Source of the DNA: a bacterium
GTDB lineage: Bacteria > Chloroflexota > Anaerolineae > Caldilineales > Caldilineaceae
NCBI GenBank assembly: GCA_016124945.1
Contig: WGMT01000013.1
Coordinates: 1 to 52,434, forward strand
DNA: 52,434 nucleotides
Direction: 5' to 3'
Below are positions 16,388 to 23,887 of this stretch, in pieces. A program made the position numbers and the translations under genes. The notes beneath the pieces were generated by a model. The model was given only the letters and a program-made list of their open reading frames with translations, ran no database searches and had not been told where the DNA came from. The first letter of the stretch is position 1. Every line of letters begins with the position of its first letter.

Positions 16388-18647
16388 GGCCTGCTTCTTC
16401 GTTGTTATGGAGCAGATGGGAAACACCATTTGTAGTGGTTGGCTCAAGTGATTGTAGCGCGTGCATTGATTGTTGGTTCAACCATAATTGACGATAGACG
16501 CCGTCTTTGACTAGCAAGGTTTCATGCGTCCCTTGTTCTACAAGTTGCCCTTGTTGTAACACAAAAATTTGGTCGGCATTGACCACTGACGGCAGATAAT
16601 GGGTGATCATGATCACTGTCCGATTGGCTGCAACCCGTTGCAACGTGGCATTGACCGCTGCCGCTGTGTCGGCATCCAGGCTGCTGGTGGCTTCATCGAG
16701 CAGTAGGATGGCTGGATTCACCAGCAGAGCACGAGCAATGGCGATCCGTTGGCGCTGTCCACCGGAAAGCCGCCCGCCCCCTTCGCCGACCATGGTTTGA
16801 TAGCCATCGGGCAGGCTCACAATAAAGTCGTGCAATTCCGCTGCCTGCGCGGCGGCAAAGATTTCGGCCTCCGTGGCCTCTGGTTTGACGATGCGAATGT
16901 TGTCAAAAATTGTCGTATTAAAGAGGAAGGTCTCCTGCAATACTACGCCTATTTGCGCTCTCAGCGATGCAAGGGTCACCGCGCGCAGGTCATGGTCATC
17001 AATGGTGATCCGCCCGCCGCTGACGTCATAGAAGCGCATGAGCAAATTGAAGATTGTACTTTTGCCCGCGCCGCTAGGACCGACAAAAGCGACAAATTGC
17101 CCAGCCTTAATGGTTAAGTTGAGGGCGGTTAACTGCTGCTTAGGCACTACACCATTCCCATTTTGCCCAGCATGGCCGTTACTACTGTTATAGCTGAATG
17201 TGACTTGCTCAAAGCGTAACGCATGGTGGAATGGTGCCATCTCCAACGCATCAGGCACATCTAGGATCGTGCGCTGCTGTTGAAAGAGTTCGTCAAGCCG
17301 GCGTAGGCCAACGGCGGCGTCAATCCATTGAGTCATGCGGAGATTGGATAACTGCGAATAACTAAAGAAGAAGCTCTCAGTCACGGTCATTGCAGCCAGC
17401 AGGCTACCGACGCTCATGGTGCCGCCAAGGACAAAGAGGATGCCTGCCCCTAGCGTTGCCAACTGTAACAGCAGATAGGAAGAGGTTGCTGTATGCATAA
17501 AGATCGCGCGCCCAAAGAGCGCTTTCGTATTTTTATCTTCGAGTTTTTTGAGTTCGTCGCCAAAGTAGCCACGGATTGCGTTGCTGATGCCAAAGCTTTC
17601 GGCTAACGGCAACGCCCGGATCCCCTCCTGTGCCGCATTGGTCATCAGTCCCTTCTGTTGGTGCATCGCATAACCAGTTTCGGAGAAGTAACCGGCTGCT
17701 TGTATAACAGGACGACGCATCAACAGAATCGGCACCAGACTGATCAACGTCAGCGGCAGGTTTAAACTTACCATCACGCCTAAATTGACAAGAAGCATGA
17801 TGACATCGCCTAACCCGGCGGCAAACTCTTTGCCCAGCGCCATCTCAATCTTTTCCATATCACCCGAGAAACGAGCCAGTAAATCCCCCAGCCGTGCCTC
17901 TTTATGAAAGTTCGGCGGTAGTTCCTGGAGGTGAGTAAAGAGATCATAGCGCATGTCGCTAGCAATCCGACTGCTCAGGCGGGCACCCAGTCGCTCTCCC
18001 AGGAGTAGAATTCCCACTGAAAGTGGCAGGGCAACAAACAGTTTGATCACCGCTCCTTTGATCAAGAGTGCTCCGCTCGGCACCAATATGCCATCCGCTA
18101 CTACTTGTAACGTGCGAGCAAAGAGCAGCCGATAGGCCGAGAAGCTCATCAGGGCTACACCAGTCGTTACCCCTACGACGGCATAGGGTGACCAGTAACG
18201 GCGCACGTAGCGCGCTACGATTCGGGCATCACTTAACTTAAGCTTACTGTTCGGCGCAGGCTCTTGTTTTGGCTCTTGTAGGTGTTTATCTGCCGGTGTA
18301 AGGATCGCATGTTCTTTCCACGGCGAGATTTCGGTATAGCGCAACACATTTTGGATCTTAGGGGATGATGGTATCCACTGATCAGGGATGAGAAGATTCA
18401 GTAGTTTTGTTTTGGTTTCATATGGCGTGCGTCCCATCCACAATTTCGCCGATGTGTTCAAGCTGTCCGTGTCCGGAGCGACAGGCGTCGGGGGTGCCTC
18501 CCCAGTTAGGGAAGAGTTCAGATGGGCAAATTGTGCCAGTGCAATGACTTTTACCAATGGCTTGCGCTTGTACCGGTGGAGGTAATGGGCAAGGCCCAAG
18601 GACTCGGCTATTGCACTGCCTCGACCTACGAGACTAAGAATCGACAT
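16374..18647 (-). CDS. ABC exporter with fused ATPase and unusual N-terminal extension
   Basis: 757 residues. The first 140 or so form a hydrophilic extension unlike ordinary exporters and carry no recognisable C39 peptidase motif. A six-helix membrane domain follows. The ATPase has Walker A GPSGAGKST at about 523, Q-loop VVLQETFLF, signature LSGGQ at about 627, Walker B LLLDE at about 649 and H-loop ITH at about 683, so it looks functional. It probably works as a homodimer exporting the operon's product. It is the first gene of the operon. An IS-type element begins only about 60 bases upstream of its ATG and may have replaced its promoter. Confidence 0.9.
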   Translation of the reverse strand: MSILSLVGRGSAIAESLGLAHYLHRYKRKPLVKVIALAQFAHLNSSLTGEAPPTPVAPDTDSLNTSAKLWMGRTPYETKTKLLNLLIPDQWIPSSPKIQNVLRYTEISPWKEHAILTPADKHLQEPKQEPAPNSKLKLSDARIVARYVRRYWSPYAVVGVTTGVALMSFSAYRLLFARTLQVVADGILVPSGALLIKGAVIKLFVALPLSVGILLLGERLGARLSSRIASDMRYDLFTHLQELPPNFHKEARLGDLLARFSGDMEKIEMALGKEFAAGLGDVIMLLVNLGVMVSLNLPLTLISLVPILLMRRPVIQAAGYFSETGYAMHQQKGLMTNAAQEGIRALPLAESFGISNAIRGYFGDELKKLEDKNTKALFGRAIFMHTATSSYLLLQLATLGAGILFVLGGTMSVGSLLAAMTVTESFFFSYSQLSNLRMTQWIDAAVGLRRLDELFQQQRTILDVPDALEMAPFHHALRFEQVTFSYNSSNGHAGQNGNGVVPKQQLTALNLTIKAGQFVAFVGPSGAGKSTIFNLLMRFYDVSGGRITIDDHDLRAVTLASLRAQIGVVLQETFLFNTTIFDNIRIVKPEATEAEIFAAAQAAELHDFIVSLPDGYQTMVGEGGGRLSGGQRQRIAIARALLVNPAILLLDEATSSLDADTAAAVNATLQRVAANRTVIMITHYLPSVVNADQIFVLQQGQLVEQGTHETLLVKDGVYRQLWLNQQSMHALQSLEPTTTNGVSHLLHNNEEAGHARL

Positions 18648-18707
18648 GGTTTTCCCTAGAGATTCTCACCCTTCTCACAGCCCCTCGCAAACTAACACCA
18701 AATGTAA

Positions 18708-19643
18708 GGTTCTGTTGATATTTTGTGAGAAGAGGTGGTTTGCGATAGAGTTTCTCCACCAAGGAGGAATCATGACAAACTACAAGATCACAGATGAGCA
18801 ATGGCCGCTGATCGTTGAGTTTCTACGAAACCATCCGGGTGTTTACGTTGGCCAAGAGGACGAATGCCGCCGCTTTGTGGAAGCACTCCTCTGGGTGGCC
18901 CAAACCGGTGCGCAATGGCGAGAAGTCCCCAAACAATTTGGCAAGTGGAACAGCGTCTACAAGCGTTACTTGCGCTGGTTTGGCAAGGATATCTGGCGAC
19001 GCATGCACGAACTCTTTGCCCAAGAGGCATTGAGTATCTGATTCCAGATGGCACGGTGATTCGCGCCCATCCTTGTGCTGCAGGTGCGTCACCTGCTTGA
19101 GGATGACATCCATCCCCCTAGAACCCCTATTTACCCCTTCTCTCTTGGTCATAAAGGATTTTATTACAATGGTACAGCTAGTTAAATCCGGTTTTACCTT
19201 ATTTGTTGACGATGATGACCTGAGATCCATCGTTCGCCTGTGTAAGTCATCAAAAACATAGTCGGCTGACTCTTGGTCGGCTGCCGTCTGGGAGAAAAGG
19301 GGAAACATTGGGTACCGACCAGATCTGCGCGAAATTGTGCAATAGCAATAGGAGTTTGAGGGCGTTGGAGCCTGGAAATGACCGGTGAGAAGGCCGAAGA
19401 GAAAGAGAAACGTCTTTTTCGGACTTCTTTTTGCTATCCTGATAAAGAGAAGTCCACCTATTCTACTGATCAAGATGGCAGGAACAAAGGCCCCTTTCTC
19501 TTTATGATCCTTTGCCACTCCTGGTAGACAGACAAAGCAGCGGCTTTCCCTATTGCACAATTTCGCGTGAATCTGGGAGACACCCAAATTCGGCCTTAAA
19601 CGACAATTCGCCAGGAGACGGTACTGTAAATGTCAACAGAACC
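18708..19643 (+). mobile_element. IS5-family (IS427-type) element with TAA target duplication
   Basis: Terminal inverted repeats start GGTTCTGTTGATATTT at the left and GGTTCTGTTGACATTT (reverse complement) at the right. The element is 936 bp and flanked on both sides by TAA, the short target duplication expected for the IS427 group. The left third encodes the transposase N-terminus. Near the right end a fragment reading RVNLGDTQIRP and stop may be the original C-terminus. The middle, about 19100-19550, no longer resembles a transposase, so the copy is defective. Confidence 0.65.
18772..19041 (+). pseudogene. IS5-family transposase, N-terminal part
   Basis: ATG 18772 follows a strong AAGGAGG. 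The 89 residues (MTNYKITDEQWPLI, then VGQEDECRRFVEALLWVAQ, QWREVPKQFGKWNSVYKRYL) match the DUF4096-type N-terminal domain of IS5/IS427 transposases. The frame ends at 19041. A neighbouring frame continues with EYLIPDGTVIRAHPCAAGA, the start of the DDE part, and stops at 19100. Such elements often use a programmed frameshift here, but the remainder of the catalytic domain is lost. Confidence 0.7.
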
Positions 19644-19770
19644 TAATGTGAGGCGCAACTGTAAACAGAAAAAGGGCATGACCGTGCTTTGAAGCCCAAC
19701 GCTAGGACCAGCGGAAGCTAATCTCAGCGAAAGACCTTTCGCCCGTTTCCCTTATCGTTCAATGTTCAAA

Positions 19771-19835
19771 AAAATCGCACGGCCGCCGCCATAGGCGGCG
19801 GCCAGAAGGGGGGCTTCGCCCCCATCAGAACCTTC
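19771..19835 (-). terminator. double GC-rich hairpin terminator after the FGE-like gene
   Basis: On the minus strand after the stop at 19871 comes GGGGGCGAAGCCCCC, then a perfect 10-bp stem (GGCCGCCGCC, three-base loop, GGCGGCGGCC), then GTGCGATTTTTTTG. The second stem with its T-run is a classic intrinsic terminator. The first hairpin, about 40 bases after the stop, resembles the hairpin found downstream of variable regions in diversity-generating retroelement targets. Confidence 0.75.
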
Positions 19836-19870
19836 AGAAAGCCAGAATTCCAGAGACCAGAAAAACAGAA

Positions 19871-20518
19871 TCATGGCGAGCGGACACACCGAAAACCGAG
19901 GTCGTAGTGCCAGCTGCCAGGATGGTTGTAGTCCCGGTTGGCGGAACGGACGTAGTAGTCGAGGTTGAACCACGACCCGCCCCGCATCACGCGGCAGATT
20001 CCCGTGGCCGGCCCCTGTGGGTTGGAATCCGGCGAGACGCTGTAGTAGTCAGACTGATACCAGTCGTGTACCCATTCCCACACATTGCCTGCCATGTCCA
20101 TCACCCCATACGGACTGACCCCAGCGGGATAACTGCCCACAGCAGTTGTATCACATACATTCCTGTTGAAGTTACATCGCTTCACATCTGGTGATTGATT
20201 GCCCCATGGGTAAATGTGTCCATCGGTACCGCGGGCTGCCTTCTCCCACTCTGCTTCGCTGGGAAGGCGAACCCCGGCCCAGGTACAAAAGGCCATGGCA
20301 TCATGCCACGAGACATTCACCACTGGATGATTTGCCTTCCCACTTGGTATCTCTTTGCCATGCCAGTGTTCTGGTGTTCGATGGCCTGTGGCATCTACAA
20401 AGACGTTGTACTGGGCGTTGGTCACCGGCATACGCGCAATCTGGTACGTAGAAAGATAGATCTGGCGCTGTGGTGTTTCATTGCCGACGGCAGTGTAATT
20501 AATATCGCTGCCGCGCAC
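19871..20518 (-). CDS. FGE-sulfatase/C-type-lectin-fold protein with DGR-like variable end
   Basis: 215 residues from a GTG. It has the formylglycine-generating-enzyme fold signatures: PVTNAQYNVFV, NHPVVNVSWHDAMAFCTWAG, LPSEAEWEKAARGTDG, YPWGN, GVMDMAGNVWEWVHDWY and the final RGGSWFNLDYYVRSANRD to GFRCVRSP. The fold is shared by sulfatase activators and by variable proteins of diversity-generating retroelements. The 3' end has the codon pattern of the latter. A longer frame starts at ATG 20578 and reads MSHMSLVTPFD, TGA, VTIPAGAF. The TGA sits where Trp is usual, so the gene may be disrupted, or may use a later start. Confidence 0.75.
   Translation of the reverse strand: MRGSDINYTAVGNETPQRQIYLSTYQIARMPVTNAQYNVFVDATGHRTPEHWHGKEIPSGKANHPVVNVSWHDAMAFCTWAGVRLPSEAEWEKAARGTDGHIYPWGNQSPDVKRCNFNRNVCDTTAVGSYPAGVSPYGVMDMAGNVWEWVHDWYQSDYYSVSPDSNPQGPATGICRVMRGGSWFNLDYYVRSANRDYNHPGSWHYDLGFRCVRSP
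19880..19975 (-). other. candidate DGR variable region (NNC codon run)
   Basis: After GGSW the codons are TTC AAC CTC GAC TAC TAC, then GTC. After RSA come AAC, CGG, GAC, TAC, AAC and CAT. Later come GGC, AGC, TGG, CAC, TAC, GAC and CTC. Most can be derived from AAC or AAT by changing only adenines, which is the mark of adenine-directed mutagenesis by a DGR reverse transcriptase. The flanking residues (RGGSW, VRSA, LGFRC) are those kept constant in known variable regions. No template repeat or reverse transcriptase was found in the window. Confidence 0.55.
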
Positions 20519-20649
20519 AAACGCACCTGCCGGGATTGTGACTCAATCAAAAGGGGTAACCAGACTCATGTGAGACATCCTAATCTTATAGGTACACAGA
20601 GAGAAGTCAGAAAAACACGCGAATAGACAAGGGGATGTGGTCGTCGGGC

Positions 20650-20802
20650 AGCGACAAAGAGGAGTAATGAAGGCATAAGCGTACCTGCCCGGCACGAAAC
20701 AGCGTATCGCGTACAACAGCGCCCTTCAACCTGATTTGTGGGCGCATTTTTTGTCTCGTGTACAGGAGAGGATGTCAGGAAAAGGAGGATGTCGCAGATG
20801 AA
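20650..20802. repeat. 155-bp direct repeat, copy A
   Basis: This block is nearly identical to 23547-23702, in the same orientation 2.9 kb away. It includes a stem (GCGCCC at 20719, GGGCGC at 20740) followed by ATTTTTT on the plus strand, as in an intrinsic terminator. A short palindromic GTATC-type segment precedes the stem. No protein-coding frame spans it. It may be a repeated noncoding RNA gene or a non-autonomous element. Confidence 0.7.
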
Positions 20803-20937
20803 TGTGTGTTGTCACACCTAAAAAGGTGATACCTGGCGAGTTGCGGAAAAAACGCCAGGTGGGTAGGGCGGTGTTGACGTGTGATTGGGTGAAAGCATCG
20901 TTGCGTGACGCGACAATTCTTCGATACTTTGTGACTG

Positions 20938-21027
20938 CACTGCAAAAAGGTCTCGTGATACAAAAGTCCGACTTCTCTCCAGAGACGAACGACAGCAAAC
21001 GATAAAGAAGTCGGACTTTTTGCAGTG
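20938..21027. repeat. imperfect palindromic element 1
   Basis: The right arm at 21006-21027 pairs with two left segments: AAAAGTCCGACTTCT at 20962-20976 and CACTGCAAAAAG at 20938-20949, with a 12-base insertion between them. The stem could act as a transcription barrier. It is the first of three adjacent palindromes in a 775-bp gene-free stretch (20579-21353). Confidence 0.7.
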
Positions 21028-21050
21028 GACTCACTTTGTGTAACGACAAA

Positions 21051-21137
21051 GTAACTGTACAGGTGCGACGCACTGGCCGAAATCAGATGCGATTGCCGTG
21101 TGCCTCCTGGGCCAGTGCGTCGCACCTGTATAGTTAC
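21051..21137. repeat. palindromic element 2 with 28-bp arms
   Basis: Arms at 21051-21078 and 21110-21137 differ at one position and enclose a 31-base loop. The heptamer ACGACAA occurs near both ends, at 21043-21049 and 21138-21144, suggesting insertion with a target duplication. It resembles a small non-autonomous element. Confidence 0.7.
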
Positions 21138-21144
21138 ACGACAA

Positions 21145-21321
21145 CTAGCCACACATCACTTTGGTCACCAGCCTAGCGACGCCGGTTGAGTAGGCGAGTC
21201 TGCGAGCCGTATCGAAACCAAGGAGCGGGTCTACGAAGGGGCTTATCTCGTTGACCCGCTTGGTTTCGACAGGCTCAACCGGCGCTAGTCAGTCCAGACA
21301 CCCAAAGTGATGTGTGGCTAG
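21145..21321. mobile_element. 177-bp MITE-like element with 20-bp inverted repeats and 9-bp target duplication
   Basis: Perfect 20-bp terminal inverted repeats lie at 21145-21164 and 21302-21321. The 9-bp ACACGACAA flanks the element directly on both sides (21136-21144, 21322-21330). Inside, nested inverted repeats include CGAAACCAAG/CTTGGTTTCG and the common bacterial repeat GGTTTCGACAGGCTCAACC. There is no coding capacity. The structure is that of a MITE mobilised by an unidentified transposase. Confidence 0.75.
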
Positions 21322-21353
21322 ACACGACAACGAGGTTTCTACTTCGTGAATGG

Positions 21354-21665
21354 TTACTGCTGGTCTACGTCTGAAGACTCACCGGCTCCGGTTGCCTGGT
21401 CGGAGTCTTGTTTTAACCGGCCTCCCCGCTGCCGTAACAGCGCCATTTTCCCACGAATTCGCCGTTGCGTCGTTTCCGTCTCTTCAAGATCCACGGTGAT
21501 GTGTGTAATCACATCATCATAAACTTCCACCTGTAGCCAGGTGCCGGGAGCGGCTTCCTTCGGCACCTGGTTTGCAGGCAATACAATCTCACGTTCTTCC
21601 AAACCCACTAACAACACAGCATATTGTCCATCAACAATACGGTCAATTACTGCTTTTTCTGTCAC
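21354..21665 (-). CDS. DUF3006 family small protein
   Basis: 103 residues from GTG 21665, chosen because AGGAG stands 8 bases before it; a GTG at 21686 is in frame but overlaps the upstream gene. AVIDRIVDGQYAVLLVG and EIVLPANQVPKEAAPG match the DUF3006 core, a short beta-barrel-like domain often encoded next to ComEC-like metallo-hydrolases. A charged, Gln-rich tail follows. The gene starts just after the stop of the hydrolase gene, so the two are probably co-translated. The biochemical role is unknown. Confidence 0.8.
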   Translation of the reverse strand: MTEKAVIDRIVDGQYAVLLVGLEEREIVLPANQVPKEAAPGTWLQVEVYDDVITHITVDLEETETTQRRIRGKMALLRQRGGRLKQDSDQATGAGESSDVDQQ

Positions 21666-21678
21666 GGTCCTTCTCCTG

Positions 21679-22974
21679 TCAGACACAGGCCAGCCCTTGG
21701 TCCTTGATATCCTGTAACCGGCTGGATCCGATGCCGCTGATACGGGTCATGTCGTCAATAGAGCGAAAAGGACGCAAGGATATCAGTTGGGTCGCACGTT
21801 CCGGCCCCATGTGAACAATCCGTTGTAGATCCTCAAAAGAAGCTGTATTGATGTTAACACATTGCGATGTCGGTGGTGTCGCGGTTGGGGTTGCTGTGGC
21901 AGCAGGGACAACCGTCGCCGTGGGTGCCGGTTGTTGCTGCTCAGCACATGCCTGTGTTTTGACGGTGTAACTTTGTCCATCGGTGCCGACCACAATTGTG
22001 CCATAGGTCGCCGTCCCACAAACAACGATGTTTTTTGCGGCAAGCCGTTCCAACACATCAGCATGGGGATGACCAAAGGAATTGTTGAGACCGGCAGACC
22101 AGATGGCAAGTTGGGGCTGGACGGCATCAAGGAAGGCCGCCGAAGACGAGGTACGGGAACCGTGATGGCCGAGTTGCAGAACCTGTGCGCTAAGTTGATA
22201 TCCTCGATCAATCATCGCCTGTTCTGTTACGGCTTCGGCATCGCCAGTGAAGAGAAAGGCGACATCGCCAAACACGATACGTAGTGAAATCGACCCTTCG
22301 TGGAAATCACCAGTCAGCGTCAATGGGTTGAGCACTTGGACCGTAGCAGATCCAATCTGATAAACCTCATTTGCCCTTGGTTCCCGATAGGCGGCTTGTG
22401 AAGCCAGGATTGCATCAATGGCCCGTTCAAATGTCAGTGACGTATGTTCATCGCCGGACATCCACACTTCGGTCACTGGATAACGGGCTAACACTTCAGG
22501 GAATTGCCCAATATGATCAGCGTGTGGATGTGTACCAACCAAAAGATCAATCGACGTAATACCGATCTGCTCTAGACTTGGCACAACATCGGTACGATCA
22601 CGGCGTCCGGCATCAATCAGAATCGTAAAATCCGGCCCGACCAACAAAGTGCTATCCCCCTGATCCACATCGAGAAAGTAGACGTCTAGCGTAGCTTGCG
22701 CTGGTATCGATGTGGCTGTATGCGTTGGTGTTGCAGTAGAAGTTGGTGTTGCGGTTGGTATCGATGCGGAGGTTGATGTGGCAGTTGGTGTCGGTGTGAA
22801 GGTTGAGACTGTCGTCGCTGTTGCGGTCGCTGTTGCGGTCGGTGTTTGCACACCATTGACAAACGGCAGGTGGATCGTGAAAGTACCTGCTTCATCAACA
22901 GAAACAGCAGACAGCACAGTCAGGAACAATACTACGCTGCTCAGTAAAAGGAACGAAACACGTTTAAGATGCAT
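21679..22974 (-). CDS. secreted ComEC-like metallo-beta-lactamase-fold hydrolase with ComEA-like HhH tail
   Basis: About 431 residues from ATG 22974, preceded by AAAAGGA. The layout is: signal peptide, a short IHLPFV motif, a TPT-rich linker of about 55 residues, then a metallo-beta-lactamase fold with THPHADHIG near residue 150, LFTGDAE and LGHHGSRTSS. A second TP-rich linker leads to a helix-hairpin-helix domain (VNINTASFEDLQRI, GPERATQLI, RISGIGSSRL), as in ComEA. It probably binds and cleaves nucleic acid outside the cytoplasm. Two-metal chemistry is expected from the family. The 230-bp stretch to its right shows no gene. Confidence 0.85.
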   Translation of the reverse strand: MHLKRVSFLLLSSVVLFLTVLSAVSVDEAGTFTIHLPFVNGVQTPTATATATATTVSTFTPTPTATSTSASIPTATPTSTATPTHTATSIPAQATLDVYFLDVDQGDSTLLVGPDFTILIDAGRRDRTDVVPSLEQIGITSIDLLVGTHPHADHIGQFPEVLARYPVTEVWMSGDEHTSLTFERAIDAILASQAAYREPRANEVYQIGSATVQVLNPLTLTGDFHEGSISLRIVFGDVAFLFTGDAEAVTEQAMIDRGYQLSAQVLQLGHHGSRTSSSAAFLDAVQPQLAIWSAGLNNSFGHPHADVLERLAAKNIVVCGTATYGTIVVGTDGQSYTVKTQACAEQQQPAPTATVVPAATATPTATPPTSQCVNINTASFEDLQRIVHMGPERATQLISLRPFRSIDDMTRISGIGSSRLQDIKDQGLACV

Positions 22975-23206
22975 GAAAAGTCCTTTTGACACACCTTGAG
23001 GATTGAAACAGGAGGTTTCGTTGATACTGTATGACCGTATGGGAGGGGGAAGTCATCAGGCAGTTCTCTCTAGCCTGACTAGAATCAAAAATTATAGGGG
23101 GTACATGATTATGATTCGCCGAAGGAAGTTAGGTAGCCGGTGCTACTTTACCTGAGGCATGTCCCCGTTACGCTTAGCCGTCATATAACCGCGACTTAGC
23201 AATCTA

Positions 23207-23491
23207 TCAAGTCGAGTTGGGCCTGATGCAAAGCAAGATTTGACCGTTGGGGTTGGCATCGGTGTGGAATTGATAGTTGATGCTGCCTACTTTCAGCACA
23301 ATCTTGTATCCCTTTGTGATCACCTGAGCGTAAAGCATCCCCGGCTGTGCACACCCCAGGCTGCTATCAGACCACTCCACTGCCTGGGCGCTGACAAGCA
23401 CAACATCATCGACGTTGCTACCCATCACTTCTTTAACCAGTTTGGTATAGACACGTGCGATTTGTTGAGTCAAGACAATATCGGTAAGCAT
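23207..23491 (-). CDS. conserved small hypothetical protein
   Basis: 94 residues with the pattern VEWSDSSLGCAQPGMLYAQVITKGYKIVLKVGSINYQFHTD. I recognise this pattern as recurring in small secreted or lipoprotein domains of Chloroflexi and cyanobacteria but cannot name it. No signal peptide is evident in this version, and no good Shine-Dalgarno precedes the ATG, so it may be a truncated copy lacking an export signal. Function unknown. Confidence 0.6.
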   Translation of the reverse strand: MLTDIVLTQQIARVYTKLVKEVMGSNVDDVVLVSAQAVEWSDSSLGCAQPGMLYAQVITKGYKIVLKVGSINYQFHTDANPNGQILLCIRPNST

Positions 23492-23546
23492 AGTGGTATA
23501 TGAGCAGAACCCATGGAAACGCTAATTGAAAGGGGGCGCCGGGCGA

Positions 23547-23702
23547 CAGCGATGAGGGTAATGATAAAGGCACAACCGTGCCTGCCCGGCACGAAACAGC
23601 GTATCATGATACAACAGCGCCCTTCAACCTGATTTGTGGGCGCATTTTTTGTCTCGTGTACAGGAGAGGATGTCAGGGAAAGGAGGATGTCGTAGACGAA
23701 TG
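23547..23702. repeat. 155-bp direct repeat, copy B
   Basis: Second copy of the block at 20650-20802. It carries the same plus-strand stem (GCGCCC at 23617, GGGCGC at 23638) and T-run, and a perfect 12-bp palindrome (GTATCATGATAC) where copy A has a changed version. It occupies most of the 395-bp gene-free stretch 23492-23887. Confidence 0.7.
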
Positions 23703-23723
23703 GGTGGGGTATCTCCTAAAAAC

Positions 23724-23766
23724 AGACGCCCATGCTTACACTGTGAACGAGGGAGCATGGACGTCT
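23724..23766 (-). terminator. hairpin downstream of the pentapeptide-repeat gene
   Basis: 13-bp arms with one mismatch at 23724-23736 and 23754-23766, flanked by A- and T-rich bases on both sides. It lies about 120 bases after the pentapeptide-repeat stop and could terminate in either direction. Confidence 0.5.
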
Positions 23767-23887
23767 ATTTTACGATTGTATTTCTACCGTAATGCGATAA
23801 GCCCCAAAGTCAACTCAAACTGGCTCGAATAGCTCGCAACTGCATATTAGCAACCGGGAATTGAGACGCCCTCCCTTCGCATATTCT

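Noticed and set aside
18823..19587. Minus-strand 254-residue frame inside the IS element
   Set aside because: It runs antisense to the transposase start and shows no domain or start signal.
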